Part shown: positions 26,165-33,686 of the stretch, one piece after another | How the letters are laid out: every line of letters starts with the position of its first letter | Position numbering within the stretch: the first letter of the stretch is position 1 | From: Myxococcales bacterium | Lineage (GTDB): Bacteria; Myxococcota_A; Polyangia; Fen-1088 | Reading direction: 5' to 3' | Length of the DNA stretch: 46,037 bases | NCBI GenBank assembly: GCA_003142855.1 | Contig: PLNW01000150.1 | Span: 1 to 46,037, forward strand | Program-made: the position numbers and the translations under genes | The notes under the pieces: model-generated | Databases searched by the model: none | What the model was told of the DNA's origin: nothing | Seen by the model: the letters and a program-made list of their open reading frames with translations, nothing else

Positions 26165-27442
26165 ATGGTCTGGGAGCCTGAAAAGGAATGCATGCAAAGG
26201 GACGAGCTGCGCCAGTTGCAGCTCGAACAGCTCCAGGCGGTGCTGGCGCGCGTCTACATGCACGTGCCCTTCTACCGAAAGCAGTTCGACGCGTGCCAAG
26301 TCGACCCGGACGAGTTTCGCAGCCTCGACGATGTGCCCCGCTTGCCCTTCACCAGCAAGGCCGATTTGCAGGAAAACTATCCCTATGGCCTGTTCGCCGT
26401 TCCCCTGCGCGATGTGGTGCGCATCCACGCCTCGGCCTGCATGTCCACAGTGGTGGGGTACACGCGCAACGACATCAAGACCTGGTCGAATCTGGTGGCG
26501 CGTGTGTTGTGCGCCGGGGGCGTGAGCAAGGACGACGTGGTGCAGATCGCCTACGGCTACGACCTGTCGACCGGCGGCTTCGGTATCCACTATGGCGCCG
26601 AGCGCATCGGGGCTTCAGTCATTCCCACATCCACGGGCAACACCGCCCGCCAAATCAAGATCATGCGCGATTTCAAGACCACCGCACTGGTGTGCACGCC
26701 CAGCTATGCCTTGCTGATTGGCGACACCATCCACAAGCAAGGTATCAATCCGGGCGTCCTGTCACTGAAGTACGGCTTGTTTGGTGGCGAGCCCTGGTCC
26801 GAAGCCATGCGACAGGAAATTCAAGACAAGCTGCACATTGTGGCCACGGACAATTACGGTGTGTCCGAGGTGATTGGGCCGGGCGTGGCCAGTGAGTGCA
26901 TGGAGCGCAAGGGGCTGCACATCAATGAGGACCATTTCCTGGTCGAGGTGGTCGACCCGCAGACGCTGAAACCCTTGCCCATCGGTGAAACCGGAGAGTT
27001 GGTCATTACGACTTTGACCAAAGAAGCCTTCCCAGTCATTCGTTTCCGCACCCGCGACTTGACCAGCCTGCTGGCCGAGCCGTGCCCCTGCGGCCGCAAG
27101 ACCATGCGCATGGCGCGCGTCGCGGGTCGCAGCGACGACGTGTTGATCATTCGCGGGACCAAGGTGTCGCCTTCGCAGATCGCGACCCTGTTGGGCGAGA
27201 TCGAGGGTCAGGTGCCGCCGCACCAGGTGGTGGTGGAACGACCGGGCGCCCTGGATGAAGTGAGTGTGCTCATCGCGCCCAGCGAATCAGGCGCCTTTGA
27301 CGAGCTTCGCAAACAGCACGAGCGGCTGGCTGCCATCGCGCACCGGCTTTCCTCCGAGCTGGGCTTGTCGATCAATGTAAAGCTGGTGGAACGCAAGTCG
27401 GTCGAATCCGGCCCACGCGTTCTGGACAAACGAAAGGCCTGA
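26165..27442 (+). CDS. PaaK-family protein lacking the nucleotide-binding loop
   Basis: 425 residues, three bases after livF. Overall a phenylacetate-CoA ligase: HVPFYRKQFD, GFGIHYGAERIGASVIPTS, YGVSEVIGPGVASEC, FRTRDL and GRSDDVLIIRGTKVSPSQI. But where the family has HASSGTTGKPTVVGYT, this protein reads HASACMSTVVGYT (88-100): the Ser/Thr/Gly/Lys loop that grips ATP phosphates is gone and three residues are missing. Near the C-terminus, where a Lys precedes RVIDKR in active enzymes, it reads SVESGPRVLDKR without that Lys. PaaK enzymes make aryl-CoA from acid, ATP and CoA; this one looks catalytically impaired and may instead bind ligand. Confidence 0.8.
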   Translation: MVWEPEKECMQRDELRQLQLEQLQAVLARVYMHVPFYRKQFDACQVDPDEFRSLDDVPRLPFTSKADLQENYPYGLFAVPLRDVVRIHASACMSTVVGYTRNDIKTWSNLVARVLCAGGVSKDDVVQIAYGYDLSTGGFGIHYGAERIGASVIPTSTGNTARQIKIMRDFKTTALVCTPSYALLIGDTIHKQGINPGVLSLKYGLFGGEPWSEAMRQEIQDKLHIVATDNYGVSEVIGPGVASECMERKGLHINEDHFLVEVVDPQTLKPLPIGETGELVITTLTKEAFPVIRFRTRDLTSLLAEPCPCGRKTMRMARVAGRSDDVLIIRGTKVSPSQIATLLGEIEGQVPPHQVVVERPGALDEVSVLIAPSESGAFDELRKQHERLAAIAHRLSSELGLSINVKLVERKSVESGPRVLDKRKA

Positions 27443-27468
27443 ACCCGCGCGCGGCAGATTCAGGCCTT
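27434..27468. terminator. Bidirectional terminator hairpin
   Basis: AAGGCCTGAA (27434-27443) and TTCAGGCCTT (27459-27468) form a perfect 10-bp stem with a 15-base GC-rich loop. It spans the stop codon of the PaaK gene and lies between convergent genes. Confidence 0.65.
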
Positions 27469-27485
27469 GCTTGCGAAAGTTGGTG

Positions 27486-28415
27486 CTACTTCTTGTCCTC
27501 GTACATCTTGGCGACGTAGGTGGCGATAATGAAGAGGTTGTGGGACACGTCCGAGACGTCGCTTGAACTCGTAGCGCTAGCGTCGACCTCGAGCATGTAC
27601 ATGGGCGTGACAGTCAGGGCAGGCGTGACCTTGAAGTCAATGCCCGCGTAGACGCGATTCTGGCGGAACCCGTCCTTCCAGTAGCCGGGGGCCTTGTAGC
27701 CAGCTCCGCCGGGGATCTTGCTGGTGTCGCTGTCCTCGGCGATGCCGAAGAACACTTCGTCGGCCAGCAGGATGCCGAGTCTGTCGGTGAGCGCGTAGCG
27801 GGCCTGGAGCATTTCGCGCAGCACTGTGCCCCAGCCCCAACGCTGCGAGCCGACGTCCAGGTTGAGAGTCGAGGTCGCGATATCGGCGTTGTAGGTGTCG
27901 GCGTAGAAGGTGTTGTGGAAAATGATGCGGTCATAGAATGACCAGCGGCCCAACCGGTACTCAACCGCGGGAATGATCTCGAGATTGTGCGAGAAGCTGT
28001 AGGTCGACAGGCAGTTCGTGGGCGCGGGCCCATTCGGCGCAACAGACGGGCTGGCGGTGCAGCCTAGGGTCGTGTAGTTTGTTGACGCCTGCAATGCTTG
28101 GCGGCCGCGCGTCGGGTAGCCCATGTAGTAGTACCAGAGCGATCCCTTGAGGGTCAGGTTGCCCAGCTTGTAGGTGAAGTTCGGGCCGATGAAGAGCTCG
28201 AGGAACTGGACACCCGCCACGTCTTCACGCGAACGCGCGAACTCGGTGCGGAAACCGGGCATGACGGTGAAGCTCCACTCGGGCGTAAACGCCAATGTGA
28301 GATTTTGGTCGTACCAGACTCGGCCCTCCTGCTTGGCTGGAACATCGGCCCGCGCGACTCCGCTCAGTGCAATCAAGGAAAACAGACTGATGGCAACAAC
28401 TGACAACCGTTTCAT
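27486..28415 (-). CDS. Outer-membrane beta-barrel protein (DUF2490-like)
   Basis: 309 residues; the start at 28415 (MKRLSVVAISLF) has AGGGAGAG upstream, so an in-frame ATG 36 bases earlier is less likely. The signal peptide ends near Ala-Arg-Ala (23). The body shows alternating hydrophobic and aromatic strands (VWYDQNLTLAFTPEWSFTVM, GSLWYYYMGY, YDRIIFHNTFYAD) and ends in KMYEDKK rather than an aromatic residue. Residue pattern recalls DUF2490 barrels. Function unknown. Confidence 0.65.
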   Translation of the reverse strand: MKRLSVVAISLFSLIALSGVARADVPAKQEGRVWYDQNLTLAFTPEWSFTVMPGFRTEFARSREDVAGVQFLELFIGPNFTYKLGNLTLKGSLWYYYMGYPTRGRQALQASTNYTTLGCTASPSVAPNGPAPTNCLSTYSFSHNLEIIPAVEYRLGRWSFYDRIIFHNTFYADTYNADIATSTLNLDVGSQRWGWGTVLREMLQARYALTDRLGILLADEVFFGIAEDSDTSKIPGGAGYKAPGYWKDGFRQNRVYAGIDFKVTPALTVTPMYMLEVDASATSSSDVSDVSHNLFIIATYVAKMYEDKK

Positions 28416-28572
28416 GTGCTCTCCCTTGTTTAAGGCCGCGAAATTGGACATTTGTTGTTAACACGAGTCCCAAAAAAGCGGAAGGATTCGAGGGAAGAGC
28501 CATGGACGTCTCGACGCCGCAGTGCGAGAAGGATTATTTGGCGGTTGCGAATAGCGCCTCTAGCATCCGAGC

Positions 28573-28953
28573 ATGCTGCTTGAGCGTCGACATGTCGAAC
28601 GGGATCGCCGCCATGACGGCCGCGTCCGGGCCGTGTTCGCAGTTCGCAACCTGATCGGCTCTTGCCTTCAGCTTGGCCAAGCCGAGGACATCGCGCCCTC
28701 TGGGATCACGTTGCGACGTCCGCGCGACGTGCCGGTGTTGCCGCACACGCCGCTGACTCTCATCTTCGACTTGCCAGGCGCCGGCGCACGCATCAGCGTC
28801 GGCGGCCTGGTGATCACGGATCGGCCCTCCGGGCCTTTCCGTCGCACCGGCGTGCGCTTCACCGAAATGTCATCGGAGAACGCCGCGCTGCTAGCCGATT
28901 TCTGTATCCACCGGGGGTTGAGCCCGAGGGAGACGCCTATGAATCCTCGATGA
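28573..28953 (+). CDS. PilZ-domain protein
   Basis: 126 residues from ATG 28573. PilZ pattern: an Arg cluster RRHDGR (RRxxxR), then about 20 residues later DIAPSGITLR, corresponding to the D/NxSxxG motif with Ala in place of Ser. PilZ domains bind cyclic di-GMP through these motifs, so binding is plausible but the Ser change may weaken it. It ends 17 bases into the end of the convergent FAD oxidoreductase gene. Confidence 0.6.
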   Translation: MLLERRHVERDRRHDGRVRAVFAVRNLIGSCLQLGQAEDIAPSGITLRRPRDVPVLPHTPLTLIFDLPGAGARISVGGLVITDRPSGPFRRTGVRFTEMSSENAALLADFCIHRGLSPRETPMNPR

Positions 28954-30457
28954 GAATCTCACGTCGCTGCGCCCCTGGCCGGTGACCAGGCTGCGCGATC
29001 AGCCGGGCCGCACCCCAGGCTGAAACGAAGTCGCCTTCGCGGCCGAGCCCGGGAAGATTCTCGGCGCTCGCCAGGTGGATGTTGCTGATCCCCGTGGCCA
29101 GCGGTGCGCCTCCGACGCCCAGCATGCGAGGCAGATCACAACTCAGCGCCGGCGCCATGGGCGTGGGTGGCACCGGGTCGAGCGCCGCCGGCTTCTCTCC
29201 CGTCGCCTCGGCGCCCAGCTCGGGCGGCAGCCCATCGTGGGGCGAAGCCAGCACCCACAGGTGGCGGTCATAGAAGGGCAGCAGGCGCGCCAGCTCCTCG
29301 CGCACGCGGGCGCGGATCACGGCCAGGTAGCCCAGGCTTTCGGCGGCGCTGGCTGGAACCAGGCATTCGACCCAGACCGGGACGCGGTTGGGCTGGCGGG
29401 GCAGGGGGGCTCCCACGGTGATGTGAAGGGCGTTGTCTTCCAGGATGGGTTTTTCCGGATCGCGCACCGACAAGACCCGCGGGCCCATGCCTTCGGGCAA
29501 GCCCTCGGGACGAAGCAGCAGGCACAGAGTGTATCGATAACAGGCCGGGCGGATGGCCGCCGCGGTCTCGCGCAGGCGTCGCGGAGCCGCGTCTCCGCAC
29601 AGGGCCAGCAGCGAGGCGGCTGAGTCGGCCCACACCAGCCGGCCCAGCCCGATGGTCTCGCCGCGCGGCCGCGCGCGCAGGCCCGCGACATTGCCGCGTT
29701 TCCACACCAGCTCATGGGGCACCAGTCGCTCGCGCACTTCGCCCGAGAAGCTTTCCAGCTTGTCAGTGAAGAGAGCGCGCAGATCTCCGCCTCCGCCGCC
29801 CAGCCGAAAGACCCCGCGCCGAGCTCCATCAAAGGCGCGTGCTTGAGTCATGGCGGTGATGTCTCCCGGCGAGAACCCGCTGGTCAAGGCGGCCAGCGCG
29901 GCCAGTCCGGCGCGCATGGGATGATAGGGCGGCAGCGCGGCCAGCCAGTCGGCATCAAGAGGTGGAAGCTGGCCCTGGATGCGGCCCACGTCACGTCTTT
30001 CCCAGAAACCCTCGGGAGGCAGCGTGATGTCGGAACCCAGCAGAGGATCCAGCGCCGCGCTGCTGTTGCGTAGGCGCGCCAGGGTCTCTTCCAGCACGGC
30101 GCACTCGGAGGGGAATTCGCGGCGCAGCTCGGCGGAATTGGCCTCGGGATCGCTGCCAAAGGCGATGCGGTGCTGAGGGAAGATGATCTGCAGCCCGGGC
30201 TGCAAGGCGGGTGCACGCCGACGAATCACCTGCGCGTGGCCAAGCTCGCGCATCACGCGCGCCACCGGTTCTCCGTCGGGCGGCGGCAGAAGGCCGGGCT
30301 CGCGCACCAGCGTGTAGGGGCCAGCCTGGAAGGTGGCGGGCTGGCGGTCGTGCCCGCACAAGAGCACGCGCTGCCCGCGGCGGCTGAGCAAGGCCGCCGC
30401 GATCAGCCCGGCCAGGTCCGGGCCGCACACCACGACTTCGAAGTAGTTGGTGTCCAA
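28937..30457 (-). CDS. FAD-dependent oxidoreductase, phytoene-desaturase-like
   Basis: 506 residues from TTG 30457 (LDTNYFEVVVCGPDLAGL); the frame stays open far upstream but only antisense to accD. The N-terminal dinucleotide-binding strand has GPDLAG where GxGxxG is expected, then RRGQRVLLCGHDR. The C-terminal SAENLPGLGREGDFVSAWGA is the typical FAD-closing segment of desaturase/amine-oxidase-like proteins. The middle gives no substrate clue. It is divergent from accD with about 70 bases between. Confidence 0.7.
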   Translation of the reverse strand: MDTNYFEVVVCGPDLAGLIAAALLSRRGQRVLLCGHDRQPATFQAGPYTLVREPGLLPPPDGEPVARVMRELGHAQVIRRRAPALQPGLQIIFPQHRIAFGSDPEANSAELRREFPSECAVLEETLARLRNSSAALDPLLGSDITLPPEGFWERRDVGRIQGQLPPLDADWLAALPPYHPMRAGLAALAALTSGFSPGDITAMTQARAFDGARRGVFRLGGGGGDLRALFTDKLESFSGEVRERLVPHELVWKRGNVAGLRARPRGETIGLGRLVWADSAASLLALCGDAAPRRLRETAAAIRPACYRYTLCLLLRPEGLPEGMGPRVLSVRDPEKPILEDNALHITVGAPLPRQPNRVPVWVECLVPASAAESLGYLAVIRARVREELARLLPFYDRHLWVLASPHDGLPPELGAEATGEKPAALDPVPPTPMAPALSCDLPRMLGVGGAPLATGISNIHLASAENLPGLGREGDFVSAWGAARLIAQPGHRPGAQRREILIEDS

Positions 30458-30529
30458 GGCGGGAAACAGTCTACTAACAGAAGTCGCTCGTGGTTGACAG
30501 ATCCCTGCCCGCAGTCGAAATTGTGGGTC

Positions 30530-31411
30530 GTGTCCGAAAAACAACCCATCGTTTGGTATAGGCGCAGCAAGAAACAGGACGAGCCCGCGTTCGAGAAGCG
30601 CAGCATTCCCGCGGGCGTTTTCACCAAGTGTCCCGCGTGCCGGGCGGCGCTGCTCACCAGCGACGTGCACAAGAACCTGGATGTGTGCACGAACTGCGGC
30701 CACCACTTCGCCATGGCCACGCGCGATCGCATCGCCTCCATCATGGACAACGGCAGCCTTATCGAGCACGACGCGCACGTCGAGAGCATCGACCCCCTGG
30801 GCTTTCGCGATTCCAAGAAGTACAGCGATCGCTTGAAATCCACGCGCAAGGCATCCGGCGAGGTCGAGGCCCTGATTTCGGTCGCCGGACGCATCGAGAA
30901 CATCGCGGTCGAGACAGGCTTCTTCGTCTTCGAGTTTATGGGCGGTTCCATGGGGTCGGTGGTGGGCGAGAAGATCGCGCGGGTTTTCGAGCGTGCCTTG
31001 GAACGCCGCGTGCCGGCTCTCATCTTTTCCGCCTCGGGCGGGGCGCGCATGCAGGAAGGAATTCTTTCGCTCATGCAGATGGCCAAGACCAGCGCCGCCA
31101 TCGCGCGTTTGCGCGAGGCGCATGTGCCGATGCTGTCCATCCTGTTGCACCCCACCACCGGAGGTGTGGCGGCCAGCTTCTCCATGCTGGGCGATCTGCA
31201 CATTGCCGAGCCCAAAGCGCTCATTGGCTTCGCCGGCCCGCGCGTGATCCAGAACACCATGCGACAGAGCCTGCCGCCGGGTTTCCAGCGCTCGGAGTTC
31301 CTGATGAGTCACGGCTTCGTCGACGTCATCGTGCCCCGCAAGGAGCTGAAAGCGACCATCGCCTTGGCCTTGCGTTGGTTGGGAACGCCGGCCGTGACGA
31401 CCCGCAACTAG
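30530..31411 (+). CDS. accD: Acetyl-CoA carboxylase carboxyltransferase subunit beta
   Basis: 293 residues from GTG 30530 (TTG 30521 is also possible). The N-terminal zinc ribbon is intact: Cys34, Cys37, Cys53 and Cys56. The carboxyltransferase core follows: ETGFFVFEFMGGSMGSVVGE, FSASGGARMQEGILSLMQM, LLHPTTGGVAASF and GFAGPRVIQNT. With AccA it transfers carboxyl from biotin to acetyl-CoA to make malonyl-CoA. accA is not in the window. folC follows after 35 bases, an arrangement found in many bacteria. Confidence 0.93.
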   Translation: MSEKQPIVWYRRSKKQDEPAFEKRSIPAGVFTKCPACRAALLTSDVHKNLDVCTNCGHHFAMATRDRIASIMDNGSLIEHDAHVESIDPLGFRDSKKYSDRLKSTRKASGEVEALISVAGRIENIAVETGFFVFEFMGGSMGSVVGEKIARVFERALERRVPALIFSASGGARMQEGILSLMQMAKTSAAIARLREAHVPMLSILLHPTTGGVAASFSMLGDLHIAEPKALIGFAGPRVIQNTMRQSLPPGFQRSEFLMSHGFVDVIVPRKELKATIALALRWLGTPAVTTRN

Positions 31412-31446
31412 AGAAACGCACTCCCCGCCAGTTTTCGGGTGGAAAC

Positions 31447-32691
31447 GTGAACACGGCGTACGGGAAGTTGCTGGCGCGCTTGCAGTCGGTGCGCACGCTG
31501 GGCGTGTCTTTTGGCCTGGACCGCGTGCAATTGGCGCTGGAGCGCTTGGGTTGGCCGGAACGTCGTTTTCGAGCGGTGCAGATCGCAGGCACCAACGGCA
31601 AGGGTTCCACCGCGGCCTTTCTTGAATCGATTCTGCGCGCCGCGGGCCTGCACACCGGGCTCTTCACATCGCCGCATCTGTGCCGGTTTTCTGAGCGCAT
31701 TCGCATCGACGGTCGCGAGGTCGAGGGCGAACGCCTGGGCCAGCTTGATGAGGTTGTGGCGGCAACCGGCGTGCCTCTGACCTACTTCGAGATTTCGGCG
31801 GTGCTGGCTTTCCTGGCCTTTGCCGAGGCTGGCGTCGATGTGGCGGTGCTGGAGACGGGCCTGGGCGGTCGGCTGGACGCCACCACGGCATCGCACCCTC
31901 TGGCTTGCGCGATCACCAGCATCGCGATTGACCACCAGGACTTGCTGGGCCACACCATCCGCGAGATCGCCCATGAAAAGGCGCGCATCGCGCGGCCCGG
32001 GGTGCCACTGTTGTTGGGGCCGCTTGCACCAGAGGCCCTGGCCGAGGTGGAGCGGGTCGCGGGTGAGACCGGGTCGCCGTTGCGGCGGTTGGGCGTGGAT
32101 TTTGCTGGGCCGGACTTCCCGTTGGCGTTGCTCGGGGCTCATCAAGCCTCGAACGCAGCCCTGGCCGTGGCACTGGCCGACGAGGTGGCGGCCAGCATGG
32201 GCCGCGCGTTGCCACCCGAGGTGGTCAAGCGTGGCCTTGGCGAAACCCGCTGGCCGGGGCGACTTGAGCGTGTGGCGGCTGATGTGCTGCTCGACTGCGC
32301 CCACAATGCTGAGGGTGCGACGGCGCTGGCCGCTGCGCTGCCAGCCGCATCCCGCCGCGCCCTGGTGGTTTCGATCGTGCAGGGCAAAGATGCGGCGACC
32401 ATGCTGGCGGCGCTTGGTCCACACTTCGATCTCGTGGTGGCGACGCGTTCGCCCAGCGAACGTTCACTGGCGCCCGAGACGCTGGCCGCGCTGGTCCCGC
32501 GCGACGGAAAACGACTGGTCGAAGTGATGGCTGACCCGGGCCTTGCGCTTGCGCGTGCGCGCCAGTTTGTGGCGGGAGCGCCCGATGGCCTTGCTGTGGT
32601 CGCAGGCTCGATTTTCCTGGTCGGCGCCGTGCGAGCCCGGCTGCTCAACGAGCCGGTGGATCCAATGGCAGGGTCCGACCCGATGCCATGA
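31447..32691 (+). CDS. folC: Bifunctional dihydrofolate synthase / folylpolyglutamate synthase
   Basis: 414 residues from GTG 31447. Mur-ligase fold: P-loop GTNGKGS (48-54), TSPHLCRFSERIRIDG, YFEISAVLAFLAFAEAGVD, LETGLGGRLDATT, TSIAIDHQDLLG, then in the C-terminal domain RWPGRLERV, LLDCAHNAEG. It adds glutamate to dihydropteroate and folates using ATP. The chain is of normal length. Together with pabAB it completes two folate steps in the window. Confidence 0.92.
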   Translation: MNTAYGKLLARLQSVRTLGVSFGLDRVQLALERLGWPERRFRAVQIAGTNGKGSTAAFLESILRAAGLHTGLFTSPHLCRFSERIRIDGREVEGERLGQLDEVVAATGVPLTYFEISAVLAFLAFAEAGVDVAVLETGLGGRLDATTASHPLACAITSIAIDHQDLLGHTIREIAHEKARIARPGVPLLLGPLAPEALAEVERVAGETGSPLRRLGVDFAGPDFPLALLGAHQASNAALAVALADEVAASMGRALPPEVVKRGLGETRWPGRLERVAADVLLDCAHNAEGATALAAALPAASRRALVVSIVQGKDAATMLAALGPHFDLVVATRSPSERSLAPETLAALVPRDGKRLVEVMADPGLALARARQFVAGAPDGLAVVAGSIFLVGAVRARLLNEPVDPMAGSDPMP

Positions 32692-32816
32692 GTGCGATTC
32701 CGTCGGCTTGCACGAGATAGTGAGGGCTCTCTCCCCACCGCAGCCCAGCATTGTTGGCCATTTTGACGCGCTCCGTATTTGCCAGATCGTCGGACCCACG
32801 CTTATGATGACAAGGG

Positions 32817-33644
32817 ATGACTTTGAATCTGCGCGTGAAATTGAGTGTTCTGTGTCCGGTGCTGCTTGCCTGCGCAGGTGTGGTGGCGGCTGGGCCTGCC
32901 TGGGCCGACCAGCTCCTCGTACCCAAGGACATGAACGTGCCCCTGGACCAGATCGCGCCTCCGGACCATGGCACCAGCGCTCCGTCGGGTCAGGCGGGCG
33001 CGAAGTATGGGGGCGTCACCCCGGGGAGCAACGTCAGCAATCCATTGCCCCAGTCCCCGCAGAGCCCGCCCCATCTGATCTGGACAGGTTTCCAGCCCAC
33101 GGCCACGGGGTCGCGTGTTTTTTTCCAGACTACGGGGCCAGTGGAGTTCGAGGTGAAAGAAGGCCATCTGTCCAAGGGAGGCCATTCCACGCTGACGGTT
33201 CTGCTGCGCGGCTGCCGCATCAATTTGGCGAACAACCGGCGCAAGCTCGACACGCGTGCCTTTCCCACGCCCGTGCAAAGCATTTCGGCCAAGCAGCGCG
33301 GCAAGGACGTCGAGCTTCTCATCACCCTTCGCGAACCCGCGAGTTCCACGCCGGGGACCGAGTCGGGGCCCAACGGCACACGATTCCTCGTTTTCGACTT
33401 TCCGCCGGGCAAGCCGGCTCCCATCGAGGAGAAGGCGCCAGCCGGAGTGGAGGCGCCCCCACGCGGGGCCACATCGGGTGACGGCTGGTCGCTTTCCGGC
33501 GACGGTGACTCAGTAAAGGCCGAACCGAGGGGCAGGGCGAAGTCGAAGGGCCGGGCGGCTGCTGCGTCTGATCAGGCGGCGCCCGGGGACAGCCCGCCGC
33601 TCGAACCCACTCCCACAGCGACACCCCCAGCCGGGGCTAAATAG
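32817..33644 (+). CDS. Secreted protein with AMIN-like beta domain and disordered tail
   Basis: 275 residues from ATG 32817. The signal peptide is cleaved near Ala-Trp-Ala (30). After a Pro/Gly linker, residues about 85-195 form a beta-rich domain (SRVFFQTTGPVEFEVKEG, LTVLLRGCRINLANNRRKLD, VQSISAKQRGKDVELLITL, RFLVFDF) resembling AMIN domains, which target proteins to the cell wall or secretin complexes. The C-terminal 80 residues are Pro/Ala/Lys-rich and likely disordered. Family assignment is tentative. Confidence 0.6.
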   Translation: MTLNLRVKLSVLCPVLLACAGVVAAGPAWADQLLVPKDMNVPLDQIAPPDHGTSAPSGQAGAKYGGVTPGSNVSNPLPQSPQSPPHLIWTGFQPTATGSRVFFQTTGPVEFEVKEGHLSKGGHSTLTVLLRGCRINLANNRRKLDTRAFPTPVQSISAKQRGKDVELLITLREPASSTPGTESGPNGTRFLVFDFPPGKPAPIEEKAPAGVEAPPRGATSGDGWSLSGDGDSVKAEPRGRAKSKGRAAAASDQAAPGDSPPLEPTPTATPPAGAK

Positions 33645-33686
33645 TTGTCTTGCCTCGTCCGAACCTAGGAAGGAAGAGGGCGGTCC

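Noticed and set aside
28937..31312. A 791-residue minus-strand reading frame running through accD
   Set aside because: Only the part below 30457 resembles a protein (FAD oxidoreductase). The rest is antisense to the strongly conserved accD.
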